From: Sphingomonadaceae bacterium 3R27E2-A
GTDB taxonomy: Bacteria; Pseudomonadota; Alphaproteobacteria; Sphingomonadales; Sphingomonadaceae
Assembly: GCA_005503165.1 (NCBI GenBank)
Contig: SCNT01000024.1
Span: forward strand, 1 to 64,000
Direction of reading: 5' to 3'
Length of the DNA: 64,000 nt
Below, piece by piece: positions 17,553-27,201 of this stretch. Under the pieces are notes generated by a model. It saw only the letters and a program-made list of their open reading frames with translations. It was not told the DNA's origin and did not search any database. Numbering within the stretch: the stretch's first letter is position 1; each line of letters begins with the position of its first letter. The position numbers and the translations under genes are program-made.

Positions 17553-18218
17553 GTGGCAGATTTTGGAGACGATCCGCGCGCCGCGCTCGACCGGCTGCTC
17601 ACCGAGCGGGGGGTCGACTATGCCCAGCTGTCGGCGCGCATCGGGCGCAACCCCGCTTACATCCAGCAATATATCAAGCGCGGCTCGCCGCGGCGGCTGG
17701 CCGAAGAGGATCGCGCGCGGATCGCCGCCTATCTGGGAGTGCCCGAGGCGATGCTCGGCGGGCCGGCGCGCGTCGCTGCAGCGGCGCGTCCGGGCGGGGC
17801 GGCAATGGTGCTGGTGCCGAAGCTCGCGATCGGCGCTTCCGCCGGTGCGGGGCGGACGGTCGACGGCGAGCCGGTCGAGGGCGCGGTCGCCTTCGATCCA
17901 AAATGGCTGCGCGAGCTGGGCGCTGACGCGCGCGCGCTCAGCATAATCCGCGTCGAGGGCGATTCGATGGCGCCGACGCTGAACGACGGCGACGATATAT
18001 TGGTTGACGGCGGCGATGCGGCTGCGCGGCTGCGCGATGGCATCTATGTGCTGCGCATGGACGACGCGCTGATGGTGAAGCGCATCGCGCGCGCGCCGGG
18101 ACCAGGGCGGATCGCGGTGATCAGCGACAATGCGCAGTATCGGAGCTGGGACGATCTGCGGATGAATGCGGTGCAGCTGGTGGGCCGCGTGGTGTGGACG
18201 GGGCGGCGGGTGCGGTGA
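17553..18218 (+). CDS. HTH-S24 (LexA/CI-like) transcriptional regulator
   Basis: With the GTG start (VADFGDDPRAALDRLLTERG), preceded by AGGAAGGA, the product is 221 residues. Residues ~10-70 form an HTH with LSARIGRNPAYIQQYIKRG as recognition region; ~85-221 are a peptidase S24 domain with the Ser nucleophile in VEGDSM (Ser138) and the Lys in VKRIAR (Lys176). An Ala-Gly pair in GASAGAG lies about 38 residues before the Ser, as in self-cleaving repressors, although many S24 regulators are not cleaved. It probably represses its own promoter and the divergent mini-operon via twin operators. Confidence 0.85.
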   Translation: MADFGDDPRAALDRLLTERGVDYAQLSARIGRNPAYIQQYIKRGSPRRLAEEDRARIAAYLGVPEAMLGGPARVAAAARPGGAAMVLVPKLAIGASAGAGRTVDGEPVEGAVAFDPKWLRELGADARALSIIRVEGDSMAPTLNDGDDILVDGGDAAARLRDGIYVLRMDDALMVKRIARAPGPGRIAVISDNAQYRSWDDLRMNAVQLVGRVVWTGRRVR

Positions 18219-18223
18219 CCCAT

Positions 18224-18376
18224 AATCCTCCCTGTCGCGAGGCGATGGAGAGGGGGACCAGGCGAAGCAGGGTGGAGGGGTGGCGGCCTGGAACCGATGT
18301 TTAGGGCATCGGCCCCTCCACCGCTCGCTTTGGGAGCGGTCCCCCTCCCCATGGCCTGCGGCCACAGGGAGGATTT
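18224..18376. repeat. ~153-bp palindromic element, family B copy 1
   Basis: Outer arms AATCCTCCCTGT and ACAGGGAGGATT are exact complements. Inner arms GGGGGACC / GGTCCCCCTCCCC and GGTGGAGGGGT / GCCCCTCCACC give a nested hairpin. It fills the gap between the convergent S24 and lipoprotein genes and shares its ends with the copy at 25941. Confidence 0.78.
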
Positions 18377-18377
18377 A

Positions 18378-18683
18378 TTAGTAAGGCGTCGCCATTTCCG
18401 CCTCAATTTCATGCTCGAGCACTTCCGCCCGCTGGCATTGTTCCTCGTTGCCGTCGCGGCATTTTTCCGCCGCCTTGTCGCGCTGGCGCGACAGCTTACC
18501 CAATTTCTCCTCGCGTTCGCGTAGCTGGCGACCGCGGTTGCGGTCGGCTTCGTCCTGGCTGGTGGTCGACCAGTCGGCGACCTTGCCCACCGCCTTGACC
18601 GGCGCGGTGACCACCGTCTTGACCGCGCTCACGCAGCCGCCGAGCAGCGGCACCGCCAGCAAAACGAGGACTATCGTGCGCAT
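18378..18683 (-). CDS. Small hypothetical lipoprotein
   Basis: 101 residues beginning MRTIVLVLLAVPLLGGC, with LGGC as lipobox and Cys17 as the lipidation site. The rest is charged and helical (DEADRNRGRQLREREEKLGK) with two Cys in KCRDGNEEQCQ. The ATG follows AAAGGAAAAACC. No family recognised; a periplasmic coiled-coil lipoprotein is likely. The sequence 3' of it is a family B repeat; 5' of it a nested AGGTT/AACCT dyad lies at 18726-18764. Confidence 0.72.
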   Translation of the reverse strand: MRTIVLVLLAVPLLGGCVSAVKTVVTAPVKAVGKVADWSTTSQDEADRNRGRQLREREEKLGKLSRQRDKAAEKCRDGNEEQCQRAEVLEHEIEAEMATPY

Positions 18684-18862
18684 GGTTTTTCCTTTCGACC
18701 CGGGCGGTTTTCTTCGCATATCGCGGCGCGGCTGAACAGGAGGTTGCGGTAACCTGCGCCGCGCATCGGCCACCGTGTCATATCACTGAAACAAATGGTT
18801 AAATTGCTATTTACCATCGCGCTCTAGGTCGTGCTGGCCCGCCACACCAACCGAAGAGTCCC

Positions 18863-20149
18863 ATGACCCCCGCCGATCTCGCCTTTGCCCCTACCGCCCG
18901 ACATTCGGCCGCGGTCCGCACCGATGCCCATCTGTCGGAGGTGATCGACCTGTTCCGCCATCAGCCGCATCTGCGCATCCTGGCGGTGCTCGATGCCGAT
19001 CGGCGGCCCGTCGGGATCGTCCGCGAGCAGAAGGTCCGCGAATTGCTCTTCTGCCCCTACTGGTTCTCGCTGATGCAGAATCCGACCATCGGCGGCTCGA
19101 TCGCCAGCATGGTCGAGCCGTGCCTGACCGCCGATATCGGCGAGACGACCGCGACGCTGCTGGCGATCGTGTCGCGCGCGGCGGGCGCCGAGGGGCTGGT
19201 ACTCGTCCGCGAGGGGCGGTTCGTCGAAACGCTCGACAGCGGCCAGCTGGCCAAGCTCGCGATGCTGCGCGAGGTCGAACTGGCGCAGGAGCGCAGCGCC
19301 CGTGCGGCGCGGGTCGACGCGGCGGGCGACCGTTTCCACGAGGATATCGCGGCGCTCACCGCAGCGCTGTCGGACACCGCGCGGCAGGTCGAGCGCGTCG
19401 CGGGCGACCTCGCCGAGCGCGCGCAGCACACCGGCCGCGACGCGGTGTCGGTCGCGGGCGCGACGGCGCAGACGCTGGCAGGGCTCGGCGAACTCGGCGA
19501 TCGCGGCCATGCGCTGGCGGCGGCGATGCGGCGGATCGTCGACGACGGCACGCATGCGCGCGCGGTGCGCAGCGACGCCCACCGCAAGGTGAAGGCGGCG
19601 AGCGAACGCGCCGCGGCGCTCAAGGCCGCCAGCCAGTCGATCGAGCAGATGCTGGCGCTGATCATCGACATGGCGAGCCGCACCAACATGCTCGCGCTGA
19701 ACGCCGGGATCGAGGCCGCGCATGCCGGCGATGCCGGGCGCGGCTTTGCGGTGGTCGCGACCGAGGTCAAGGCGCTCGCCAAACAGACGCGCGCCGCCGC
19801 GGGCGACATCGCGCAGCATATCGACCGCATCCGCGACATCGTCGGGCAGGTCAACGAAGGGTTCGAGGAGGTCGAAAGGGCGATCGTCGCCAACAATGGC
19901 TTTTCCGACGCGGTCGACCAGGCGGTCGACGGGCAGAGCGCGACCACGCTGATGATCGCGACCTATGTCGAGCAGGCGGTCGCTGCGGGGCGCGAGATCG
20001 ACACGCGCGTCCAGCACATCGGGCGCGGCGCGAGCGCGGTCGGTGAGGATGCGCAGTCGCTCGGCCGGCTGTCCGCGGGGCTGACGCGCGCCGCGCAATC
20101 GCTCAACCAGCGCGCGCGGCATTTCGTCGAGGCGGTCGCCGCGGCATGA
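18863..20149 (+). CDS. Soluble methyl-accepting chemotaxis protein with N-terminal CBS-like domain
   Basis: A 428-residue protein without membrane helices. Residues ~15-85 look like a CBS or similar input domain ([38 protein letters not shown]). A long coiled-coil follows, with the MCP hairpin tip [20 protein letters not shown] and [16 protein letters not shown], which contacts CheW/CheA. It is therefore a cytoplasmic receptor that may sense a nucleotide or the energy state. No chemotaxis or flagellar genes lie nearby. Confidence 0.85.
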   Translation: MTPADLAFAPTARHSAAVRTDAHLSEVIDLFRHQPHLRILAVLDADRRPVGIVREQKVRELLFCPYWFSLMQNPTIGGSIASMVEPCLTADIGETTATLLAIVSRAAGAEGLVLVREGRFVETLDSGQLAKLAMLREVELAQERSARAARVDAAGDRFHEDIAALTAALSDTARQVERVAGDLAERAQHTGRDAVSVAGATAQTLAGLGELGDRGHALAAAMRRIVDDGTHARAVRSDAHRKVKAASERAAALKAASQSIEQMLALIIDMASRTNMLALNAGIEAAHAGDAGRGFAVVATEVKALAKQTRAAAGDIAQHIDRIRDIVGQVNEGFEEVERAIVANNGFSDAVDQAVDGQSATTLMIATYVEQAVAAGREIDTRVQHIGRGASAVGEDAQSLGRLSAGLTRAAQSLNQRARHFVEAVAAA

Positions 20150-20235
20150 TTCACGGGCGCTTGCCGCCGCGCGCGACTCTGATACTCTCTCCCCGCGCCA
20201 GCGGCGCGATGGCCGCCGGCGGGGAGGAGGGTCAT

Positions 20236-20967
20236 ATGACGAATATGCAAAAGGGTCTCGCCGAGTTCATCGGCACCTTCTGGCTCGTGTTTGGCGGCTG
20301 CGGCAGCGCGGTGCTCGCGGCAGCGTTCCCCGAGGTGGGAATCGGGCTGCTCGGCGTGTCGCTCGCTTTCGGTCTCACCGTGGTCACCATGGCTTATGCA
20401 ATCGGGCATATTTCGGGCTGCCACCTCAACCCGGCGGTGACCGTGGGGCTGTGGGCCGGCGGGCGCTTCGACGCGCGCGACATCCCGCTCTATGTCGTGG
20501 CGCAAGTGCTGGGCGCGATCGTCGCGGCCTTTCTGCTCTGGCATGTCGCGGCGGGCAGCACCGCCTTCGACCTCGCGGCCAAGGGGCTCGCGGCGAACGG
20601 CTATGGCGCGGGCGGCGGGTCGCCGGGCGGCTACGACCTAACCTCGGCGCTGATCGTCGAGATTTTGCTCACCGCCTTCTTCCTGTGGATCATCATGGGC
20701 TCGACCGACGGCCGCGCGCCCGCGGGCTTCGCGCCGATCGCGATCGGACTCGCGCTGACCCTGATCCACCTCATCTCGATCCCGGTGACAAACACCTCGG
20801 TCAACCCGGCGCGCAGCACCGGACCGGCGCTGGTCGTCGGCGGCCTCGCACTGCAGCAGCTGTGGCTCTTCTGGGTCGCGCCGCTGGCCGGCGGGCTCGT
20901 CGGCGGCTGGCTCTATCGCACGGTCGGTGCCGACGCTTTCCCCAAGCCCAATATCGAGGGCAATTGA
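20236..20967 (+). CDS. aqpZ: Aquaporin Z-type water channel
   Basis: The 243-residue protein has six membrane helices and two NPA boxes, HLNPAVTVG and SVNPARSTG, of the aquaporin fold. The His, Thr/Cys and Arg positions near the second box fit a water-selective rather than a glycerol-facilitating pore. ATG 20236 follows GGGGAGGAGGG. It converges on galU with 37 bases between stops. Confidence 0.94.
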   Translation: MTNMQKGLAEFIGTFWLVFGGCGSAVLAAAFPEVGIGLLGVSLAFGLTVVTMAYAIGHISGCHLNPAVTVGLWAGGRFDARDIPLYVVAQVLGAIVAAFLLWHVAAGSTAFDLAAKGLAANGYGAGGGSPGGYDLTSALIVEILLTAFFLWIIMGSTDGRAPAGFAPIAIGLALTLIHLISIPVTNTSVNPARSTGPALVVGGLALQQLWLFWVAPLAGGLVGGWLYRTVGADAFPKPNIEGN

Positions 20968-21004
20968 GGCAAGGTCCGGCGGGAGCTTCGGTTTCTGCCG
21001 GTTC

Positions 21005-21868
21005 CTATTTGAGCAGGTCGAGCGCGAAGGCGCGCACCTCGTCCGCCATGTCGGGGCGTTCGAGTGCGACCGCCAGATTGGCCTGTATATAGCCCGCCTT
21101 CGACCCGCAGTCGTAGCGCGCGCCGTCGAAGGTGACCGCGTGGAACGCCTGGCTGTCGATCATCTCGGCCATCGCGTCGGTCAGCTGGATCTCGCCGCCG
21201 GCGCCCTTCTCCTGTCGCTGGAGCACACGCATGACCTCGGGTTGTAAAATATAGCGCCCCGATACGATCAGGTTCGACGGCGCATCCTCGGCTTTCGGCT
21301 TTTCGACGAGGCCGCGCACTTCGGTAAGCGCGCCGTCCCGAGCGCCGGGCGTTATCACGCCATAGGAGGACACCTGCTCGTGCGGCACTTCGAGCACCGA
21401 GATGAGGTTGCCGCCAACCCGGTGATAGGCATCGACCATCTGCTTCATGCAGCCCGGCGAGCCGTGCATGAATTCGTCGGGCAGAAAGATCGCGAAGGGC
21501 TCGTCGCCGACGATGTCGCGCGCGCACCAGATCGCATGGCCGAGGCCGAGCGGTTCCTGCTGGCGGACATAGGCGCAATTGCCGGGGCCGAGCCGCGTCG
21601 GTTCGAGCACCGACAGATCCTTGCCGCGTTCGGACATCGTTTTTTCGAGTTCGAAGGCGATGTCAAAATGATCCTCGATCGCGCTCTTGCCGCGCCCGGT
21701 GACGAAGATCATCTGCTCGATCCCCGCCTCGCGCGCCTCGTCGACGGCGTACTGGATAAGCGGGCGGTCGACGATCGGCAGCATTTCCTTCGGGATCGCC
21801 TTGGTTGCGGGCAGGAAGCGCGTGCCGAGGCCGGCGACGGGGAAGACAGCTTTGCGGATCGGTTTCAT
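21005..21868 (-). CDS. galU: UTP-glucose-1-phosphate uridylyltransferase
   Basis: The 287-residue product has the nucleotidyltransferase start FPVAGLGTRFLPATKAIPKE and ML (P-loop and active-site Lys), the FLPDEFMHGSPGCMKQ stretch and LVEKPKAEDAPSNL. It makes UDP-glucose for exopolysaccharide, LPS and sphingoglycolipid synthesis. It stands alone on the minus strand, upstream of the c-di-GMP module by 42 bases. Confidence 0.95.
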   Translation of the reverse strand: MKPIRKAVFPVAGLGTRFLPATKAIPKEMLPIVDRPLIQYAVDEAREAGIEQMIFVTGRGKSAIEDHFDIAFELEKTMSERGKDLSVLEPTRLGPGNCAYVRQQEPLGLGHAIWCARDIVGDEPFAIFLPDEFMHGSPGCMKQMVDAYHRVGGNLISVLEVPHEQVSSYGVITPGARDGALTEVRGLVEKPKAEDAPSNLIVSGRYILQPEVMRVLQRQEKGAGGEIQLTDAMAEMIDSQAFHAVTFDGARYDCGSKAGYIQANLAVALERPDMADEVRAFALDLLK

Positions 21869-21910
21869 GCGCGCGGGCTTAGCGGCGAAGAGAGCGCATG
21901 AAAAGCCGCG

Positions 21911-22399
21911 CTATTGCGGGGCGACGATGACGACGACGCGACGGTTGTCCTGCCGCCCTTCGGGCGTGGCGTTGCTCGACAGCGGCAGAGTCTCGCCGCG
22001 CCCGATTACCTGATCGGGGGCGAGCGCCATGCCGTTGCTCCGCATCGCGCCCGCGACGACATCTGCGCGCGCCTGCGACAACTTGAGGTTATAGGCGCTG
22101 GTACCGGTCGAATCGGTGTGACCCTCGACGCGCGCCGAGACAATGCCGACGCTCGCGAGGCCGCGCGCGACACTGGAAATCGCGTCGATCTGTTCTGGCT
22201 TCAGATTGGCATCGTCGGACGCGAACAGCAGGCGCTCGGGCAGCGTCAACTGCCAGCCGCCTTCGGTTTCGACGAAGCCCTGCGACTTGAGCATCGCGAC
22301 CTGTGCCGGGCTGAACCCCTTCGGCGCCGGCACGCTCTGGCACGCAGCGAGGAGCGCCGCGACGGCGAGGGCGAAAAGGGTCTTGAAGGCGGTCGTCAT
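21911..22399 (-). CDS. yfiB: YfiB-type OmpA-family lipoprotein
   Basis: The 162-residue lipoprotein has the lipobox LLAAC (Cys20) and a C-terminal OmpA-like domain: ARVEGHTDSTGTSAYNLKLS, QARADVVAGAMRSNG and GRQDNRRVVVIV. It sits downstream of the diguanylate cyclase and YfiR genes in the order yfiR-yfiN-yfiB, which matches the YfiBNR system. In that system YfiB in the outer membrane sequesters YfiR and so releases the cyclase from inhibition. Confidence 0.82.
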   Translation of the reverse strand: MTTAFKTLFALAVAALLAACQSVPAPKGFSPAQVAMLKSQGFVETEGGWQLTLPERLLFASDDANLKPEQIDAISSVARGLASVGIVSARVEGHTDSTGTSAYNLKLSQARADVVAGAMRSNGMALAPDQVIGRGETLPLSSNATPEGRQDNRRVVVIVAPQ

Positions 22400-22416
22400 C
22401 TCTGCGCGCTTTCGGT

Positions 22417-23622
22417 TCAGCTTCGGGTGCGGTTGGACAATTTGTCGGCGTACATCGCGGCGTCGGCGGCGGTGAGCAACTCGGCGGCGCCGTCGGCCTG
22501 GAAAGGAAAAACCGCAAAACCGATGCTGGCGGTGGGACGATAGAGCTCGCCGGCCGGCAGTATCAGCGGCTGGGCGATGGCGGCGCGCAGCCGGTCGGCG
22601 ATCGCCTGCGGTTCGACCGCGGGGTCGAGCGGATCGACGAGCACAACGAACTCGTCGCCGCCAATGCGCGCCGCAAAATCGCCGCTGCGCAGCGTCTCGC
22701 GGATCCGGCTCGACAGCGCGACGAGCACGGCGTCGCCCGCGGCGTGGCCGAACGCATCATTGGCTTCCTTGAAATTGTCGGCGTCGATGAAGAGCAGGAC
22801 GAAGCGCCCGCCGTGCTGGCGCGCCGCGGCGACGCGTAGCGCCAGCTGTTCGTCGAAGGCCGCGCGGTTGGGCAGCGCGGTCAGCGCATCGTGCGAGGCG
22901 CGGTGCGCGAGCAGCGCCCTTTCGCTTTCCATCGACCCCTGCCAGCCCTGCAATTCGTCGAGCAATGCGTTGATGTCGCCGCCCAGACGGTCGAGTTCGG
23001 CGATGCCGAGCGGCTGGACGCGCTTTTCGAAACGGCGATGCAGTCGGACATCGTGCGCGACGGTGGCGATGGCGTTGAGCGGCTTGACCAGTTCATATTC
23101 GAAGCGCCGCGCCATGACGATCGCGCCGAGCGCGGTGACGATCAGGCAGGCGAGGCCGGCGAGCAACCCGAGGCGCACATAGTCGATCAGGGTCGAGCTA
23201 TCACCCCAGACCTGGATCGTGCCGATCGTCGACCCGTTGCGACGGATCGTGACGGCATGGGGTTTGGGGAAAAAGGCGCGGGTCAGCAGCGGCGCCGGGT
23301 CGGCCGAGGGCGAGGCCCATTCGGTGAGCGGCTGGCCGCGGTCGTCGAGCACGCGCAGCTTGGCGATGCCGGGGATGCGCATCAGCGGCGCGAGCCCCTC
23401 GCGCGCCGCGGCCGCGTCGTTGAAGACCAGCGCGGGTTCGACGCCATAGGCGCCGAGTTGCGCCGCGAGCTCGATATTGCGGTCGGCATAGCCGCGCATC
23501 GCGGTGACCCCGGCGAGCAATATCGTCAGCCCCGAAAGCGCGACGGCAAAGAGCGTGATGCCGAAATGAAAGCGCGACAGCAGTTTCTGCAACGTCGTGC
23601 GCGGTGGTGTCCGGGCGCTCAT
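22417..23622 (-). CDS. yfiN: YfiN-type membrane diguanylate cyclase
   Basis: The 401-residue protein has helix 1 at about residues 20-42 (FGITLFAVALSGLTILLAGV), a periplasmic sensor segment (about 43-150), helix 2 at about 151-172, a HAMP-like linker and a GGDEF domain (about 240-400). The active site GGDEF is intact at 321-325, and the inhibitory site RSGD (312-315) sits five residues before it, so product feedback inhibition is likely. It makes c-di-GMP, which drives biofilm formation. Its ATG overlaps the stop of the YfiR gene. Confidence 0.86.
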   Translation of the reverse strand: MSARTPPRTTLQKLLSRFHFGITLFAVALSGLTILLAGVTAMRGYADRNIELAAQLGAYGVEPALVFNDAAAAREGLAPLMRIPGIAKLRVLDDRGQPLTEWASPSADPAPLLTRAFFPKPHAVTIRRNGSTIGTIQVWGDSSTLIDYVRLGLLAGLACLIVTALGAIVMARRFEYELVKPLNAIATVAHDVRLHRRFEKRVQPLGIAELDRLGGDINALLDELQGWQGSMESERALLAHRASHDALTALPNRAAFDEQLALRVAAARQHGGRFVLLFIDADNFKEANDAFGHAAGDAVLVALSSRIRETLRSGDFAARIGGDEFVVLVDPLDPAVEPQAIADRLRAAIAQPLILPAGELYRPTASIGFAVFPFQADGAAELLTAADAAMYADKLSNRTRS

Positions 23623-24260
23623 GCCGCGCCTCCGTCGCCCTGGCCGATTTTCAGCACGCGCGGATCGACGCGCAGCGGCCCGCGCCCGATCGCGTCGAGA
23701 TTGACCGAAAAGCTGAGCCCGTCGGCCTTTTTCGCGAGGCAGAACATCGCGCCGTGCAGGCAGGCCGGATCGTCGTCGCTGATCGTCAGCACCGCGCGCC
23801 CGCGCACCCAGCCGATCAGCCGCTGGCGGTCGTCGGCGGGCATGCGGCCGAGGAAGAGGATGTCGCAGTCGCTGCCGCCGGTGACGGCCTCGACGGTCAG
23901 GCGCCGCACCGCGATCGCGGGCCCGCGGCCGGGCACGCCGGGTGCGACGCGGTCGGTCAGTCGCGGTGCGCCGACCACGCAGAGGGTACGACCGCCCTGT
24001 TCGGTGCCCGGCCAGCGGACATAGCTGACGATGCCACCGAGCATGCGATTGACCGCGCGGGTCAGCCCGTCGACGCCGTCGTCGACAATCGTCTGGCTGG
24101 CTGCCTGCACCGACATCTGCGGTGCCGAGAACAGCGTGCCGATCAGGAACAATGATGCCAGCACCCGACTTGCGACCCCCACCGCACTTGGGCACGCTGC
24201 CCCAAGTTGGCGGCGTCCGCTAGCCCAAAGCGCGGGCAAGTCAATGATAAGTGACGTCAT
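23619..24260 (-). CDS. yfiR: YfiR-family periplasmic regulator
   Basis: The product contains the YfiR domain: VDGLTRAVNRMLGGIVSYVR, then RTLCVVGAPRLTD, DCDILFLGRMP and DDDPACLHGAMFCLAKKADG. In the known system it sits in the periplasm, binds the cyclase's periplasmic part and represses it; conserved Cys pairs make it redox-sensitive. The start is uncertain: ATG 24260 gives 213 residues with a poor signal, whereas GTG 24182 gives a typical signal peptide (SRVLASLFLIGTLFSA). The stop overlaps the yfiN start (ATGA). Confidence 0.78.
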   Translation of the reverse strand: MTSLIIDLPALWASGRRQLGAACPSAVGVASRVLASLFLIGTLFSAPQMSVQAASQTIVDDGVDGLTRAVNRMLGGIVSYVRWPGTEQGGRTLCVVGAPRLTDRVAPGVPGRGPAIAVRRLTVEAVTGGSDCDILFLGRMPADDRQRLIGWVRGRAVLTISDDDPACLHGAMFCLAKKADGLSFSVNLDAIGRGPLRVDPRVLKIGQGDGGAA

Positions 24261-24350
24261 GCCGCCATTTCGCAATAGCGCTACGTCAGGGGTAGGATTT
24301 GGGTAAGGATATTGCTCGATTGTTGATCTATATTAGTCAGGCTTGGGGCC

Positions 24351-24884
24351 TTATCCGCGCAGCCGCCCTGCGAATCCCTTGCGCAGCTTGGCGAGCTTCG
24401 GCGGGATCACCGCCATGCAATAGGGATTGCGCTGGCCCTCGCCCTCCCAATAGGACTGGTGATAATCCTCAGCCGGGTACCAGGTCGCGGGCGGCTCGAT
24501 CGTGGTGACGATCGGCGCCGACTGGTCGGCCTGGGCGCGCGCGATGCCCGCGCGCGCGGCATCGCCCTGCGCGGCATCGAGCGGGAAGAGCGCGCTGCGA
24601 TATTGGGTGCCGATGTCGTTGCCCTGGCGGTTGAGCGTCGTCGGGTCGTGCGTCGCGAAATGGACGTCGAGCAGATCGTCATAGGAAATGACCGCGGGGT
24701 CGAAGGTGATGCGGATCGCTTCGGCATGGCCGGTGTCGCCGCCGCATACCTGCTTGTAGGTGGGGTTGGCGACGCTGCCGCCGATATAGCCGCTCTCGAC
24801 TTTGTCGACGCCAACGAGCGACTGGAACACCGCTTCGGTGCACCAGAAGCAGCCTCCGGCAAAAATGGCGGTTTCCTGGGTCAT
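24351..24884 (-). CDS. msrA: Peptide methionine sulfoxide reductase A
   Basis: 177 residues with the catalytic [14 protein letters not shown] motif (the first Cys is the nucleophile) and [20 protein letters not shown] and [12 protein letters not shown] of the MsrA family. It repairs oxidised methionine with S stereochemistry. No msrB is adjacent. The C-terminal [15 protein letters not shown] is standard. Confidence 0.94.
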   Translation of the reverse strand: MTQETAIFAGGCFWCTEAVFQSLVGVDKVESGYIGGSVANPTYKQVCGGDTGHAEAIRITFDPAVISYDDLLDVHFATHDPTTLNRQGNDIGTQYRSALFPLDAAQGDAARAGIARAQADQSAPIVTTIEPPATWYPAEDYHQSYWEGEGQRNPYCMAVIPPKLAKLRKGFAGRLRG

Positions 24885-24939
24885 GGATTGGTCCTTGCTG
24901 GGGGGAGGGGGATGGTCGCCAAAATAGGAAGCCGTCTGC

Positions 24940-25860
24940 CTATTCCAAGGGTGCGAGCGCCGCCACGAGCGGCGGGCCGGCGGCGGGGTCGGCGGCCCGC
25001 GCTGCCGCCATCGCTTCGATCTCGGCTGCGATCGTGGCGATCCGCTCGCGGCGCGGCGGGTGCGTGGCCGCGCGGATCAACGGCTTCTCGTGCCGTTCCC
25101 AGAAACGGATCGCAGCGCGCGGGTCGTAACCCGCGTCGGCGAGTAGCCAGACCGACAGCCGGTCGGCCTCGAGCTCGGTCGCGCGGACGCGGGCCACGGA
25201 CCGCTGCCCCGCGAGTTCCGACGGGTGGCGCAGGATATTGTGCGCGAGCTCGTGCGCGACCACTGCAGCGAGTTCGTCGTCGGCGACCACCGATGCGGCG
25301 AGCCGGAGCGTCACGCGCACCAGCTTGCCGTTCGCGGCTGCCTGTGGCCCGCTGCGTTCGACCCGAAAGCCGCTCGCGCAGCCGGGCGATGGCGCGAGTG
25401 CGTAGCGCCGGCCGCCATCGTCGGTGACGATCAGGGGCGCGGCGGGTTCGCGCGCGGCGAGCATCACCTGCACCGCGTCGATCCGCACCGTCGGCCCATC
25501 GCCGAGCGTCGGAATGGGTTGGCCGTCGATCGCTGCGATACCCGTACCGCGAGCCAGTCCGGCGTGATCGGCGGGCGAGCCGGGCGCTATCGCCGCGATG
25601 AACGGACCCTCGCCGCCTGTCGCAAAGGCAAGCTTTGCCGCGGGGCGCTCGCGTTTGTCGAAGCGCCGCTGGTCGCCCAGAATCCAGCCGGGCTGCGGGA
25701 CCGTTTGCGGGCACCAGTGCGCGCTGCCGGTCGTCAGCCGCCAGGCGATGGCGGCGAGCCGGTCTTCCTGCCGGACCAGCCCAGGGATATCGGCTGCAAC
25801 GGCGCTGGCCGGCGTCAACATCATGGCGGCTAGCAGGAGTAGAGGGAGACGAGGATGCAT
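24940..25860 (-). CDS. M48-like metallopeptidase with PDZ-like segment
   Basis: From ATG 25860 (AAGGGG upstream) the product is 306 residues with a signal peptide ([15 protein letters not shown]). A PDZ-like segment lies around [20 protein letters not shown] followed by [10 protein letters not shown]. The zinc-binding site is [14 protein letters not shown], and the third ligand lies in [14 protein letters not shown]. The order PDZ then peptidase fits periplasmic quality-control proteases of the M48 family. The very long antiparallel frames over this gene were rejected. Confidence 0.8.
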   Translation of the reverse strand: MHPRLPLLLLAAMMLTPASAVAADIPGLVRQEDRLAAIAWRLTTGSAHWCPQTVPQPGWILGDQRRFDKRERPAAKLAFATGGEGPFIAAIAPGSPADHAGLARGTGIAAIDGQPIPTLGDGPTVRIDAVQVMLAAREPAAPLIVTDDGGRRYALAPSPGCASGFRVERSGPQAAANGKLVRVTLRLAASVVADDELAAVVAHELAHNILRHPSELAGQRSVARVRATELEADRLSVWLLADAGYDPRAAIRFWERHEKPLIRAATHPPRRERIATIAAEIEAMAAARAADPAAGPPLVAALAPLE

Positions 25861-25940
25861 CGCGCCCCTTATCGAGGCGGATAGCGTGGTTTGCAAATCG
25901 GCGCTGGCCGACGGCCTGTATCGGACAATAGCGGCCTTTC

Positions 25941-26089
25941 ATAATCCTCCCTGCGGCGAGGCCGTGGGGAGGGGGACCACCCGCAGGGTCGTGGCGGGGC
26001 CGACGTCATGACCGTGGGTTAAAGGCCGCGCCCCTCCACCATGCTTCGCATGGTCCCCCTCCCCATCGCTGCGCGACAGGGAGGATTAT
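25941..26089. repeat. ~149-bp palindromic element, family B copy 2
   Basis: Outer arms ATAATCCTCCCTG and CAGGGAGGATTAT are exact complements; inner arms include GGGGAGGGGGACCA against TGGTCCCCCTCCCC. The ends match copy 1 at 18224. It occupies most of the 312-base gap between the divergent peptidase and heme A synthase genes, so any promoters lie at its flanks. Confidence 0.8.
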
Positions 26090-26172
26090 TGCGGCCGCTC
26101 CCACATCGCAGCCGGCCTCCCCATCGCCTCATCCCTCTTGCCTATGAATGGTCGAGCGCCGATAGGGCGGCC

Positions 26173-27201
26173 ATGTCGGATACCGTCCCCCTTTCCCGTC
26201 CCGCGGCGCTGGCGCGCTGGCTCTGGCTCGTCGCCCTGCTTGTCATCGTCGTCGTCGGTGTGGGCGGCATCACGCGGCTCACCGAATCGGGGCTGTCGAT
26301 CACCGAGTGGCGGCCGGTGTCGGGGGTGATTCCGCCGACCAACGAGGCCGACTGGGTCCGGGAGTTCGAGAAATACAAGCAGATCCCGGAGTATAAGGAG
26401 ATCAACCAGGGGATGTCGCTGGACGCCTTCAAGGCGATCTTCTTCTGGGAATGGCTGCACCGCATCCTCGGGCGCCTCGTCGGCGCTGCGATGCTGATCC
26501 CGCTCGCCTGGTTCGCGTGGCGGCGCGCGATCCCGCCGGGCTATGGCTGGCGGCTCGTGGCGCTGACCTCGCTCGTCGGGCTGCAGGGCGCAATCGGCTG
26601 GTGGATGGTCGCCTCGGGGCTCGAATATCGCACCGACGTCAGCCATTTCCGTCTCGCCACCCATCTGCTCACCGCCTTGTTCCTGCTCGCGGGGCTCGTC
26701 TGGACCGCGCGCGACCTGTCGGCGCTGGCGCGCGATCCCGCGGCAAGGCCCGCGCGGCTGACCGGCTTTTCGATCGCGGTAATCGCGATCCTTTTCGTCC
26801 AGTTGCTTCTGGGCGCGTGGGTCGCGGGGCTCAACGCGGGGCAGGTTGCCAACACCTGGCCGATGATGAACGACCAGCTGGTGCCCGAGGGGATCGACTG
26901 GAGCGGCGGCGCGTGGATGGCGATCACCAACGATCCCTTCCTGCTCCACTTCCTCCACCGCTGGTGGTCGTGGGCGGCGGCGCTCGCGCTGCTCTGGCTC
27001 GCGCGCATTCTCGCGCGGCGCGGCGCGAAGCGCGAGGCGGGGTTGCTCCTGCTCGTCGTCGCCGCGCAGATGACGCTGGGCATCGCGACCGTGCTCAGCG
27101 GCGTGTCGCTGTGGATCGCGGTGCTGCACCAGGTGGTGGGCGCGATCCTCGTCGCCACCGCCGCAGCGTCGCTCCACAGGCTGGGCCGCACGCCCGCATG
27201 A
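26173..27201 (+). CDS. ctaA: Heme A synthase (COX15/CtaA family)
   Basis: The 342-residue protein has eight membrane helices and the four His ligands expected: WEWLHRILGR, RLATHLLTA, LHFLHRWWSW and VLHQVVGAI. It begins RPAALARWLWLVALLVIVVV and has the ITRLTESGLSITEW loop of the family. It oxidises heme O to heme A for aa3-type cytochrome oxidase. Its TGA overlaps the next gene's ATG. Confidence 0.94.
   Translation: MSDTVPLSRPAALARWLWLVALLVIVVVGVGGITRLTESGLSITEWRPVSGVIPPTNEADWVREFEKYKQIPEYKEINQGMSLDAFKAIFFWEWLHRILGRLVGAAMLIPLAWFAWRRAIPPGYGWRLVALTSLVGLQGAIGWWMVASGLEYRTDVSHFRLATHLLTALFLLAGLVWTARDLSALARDPAARPARLTGFSIAVIAILFVQLLLGAWVAGLNAGQVANTWPMMNDQLVPEGIDWSGGAWMAITNDPFLLHFLHRWWSWAAALALLWLARILARRGAKREAGLLLLVVAAQMTLGIATVLSGVSLWIAVLHQVVGAILVATAAASLHRLGRTPA

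Noticed and set aside
18224..26089. Family B palindromes as a CRISPR array
   Set aside because: Only two full copies, far apart, without regular spacers or cas genes.
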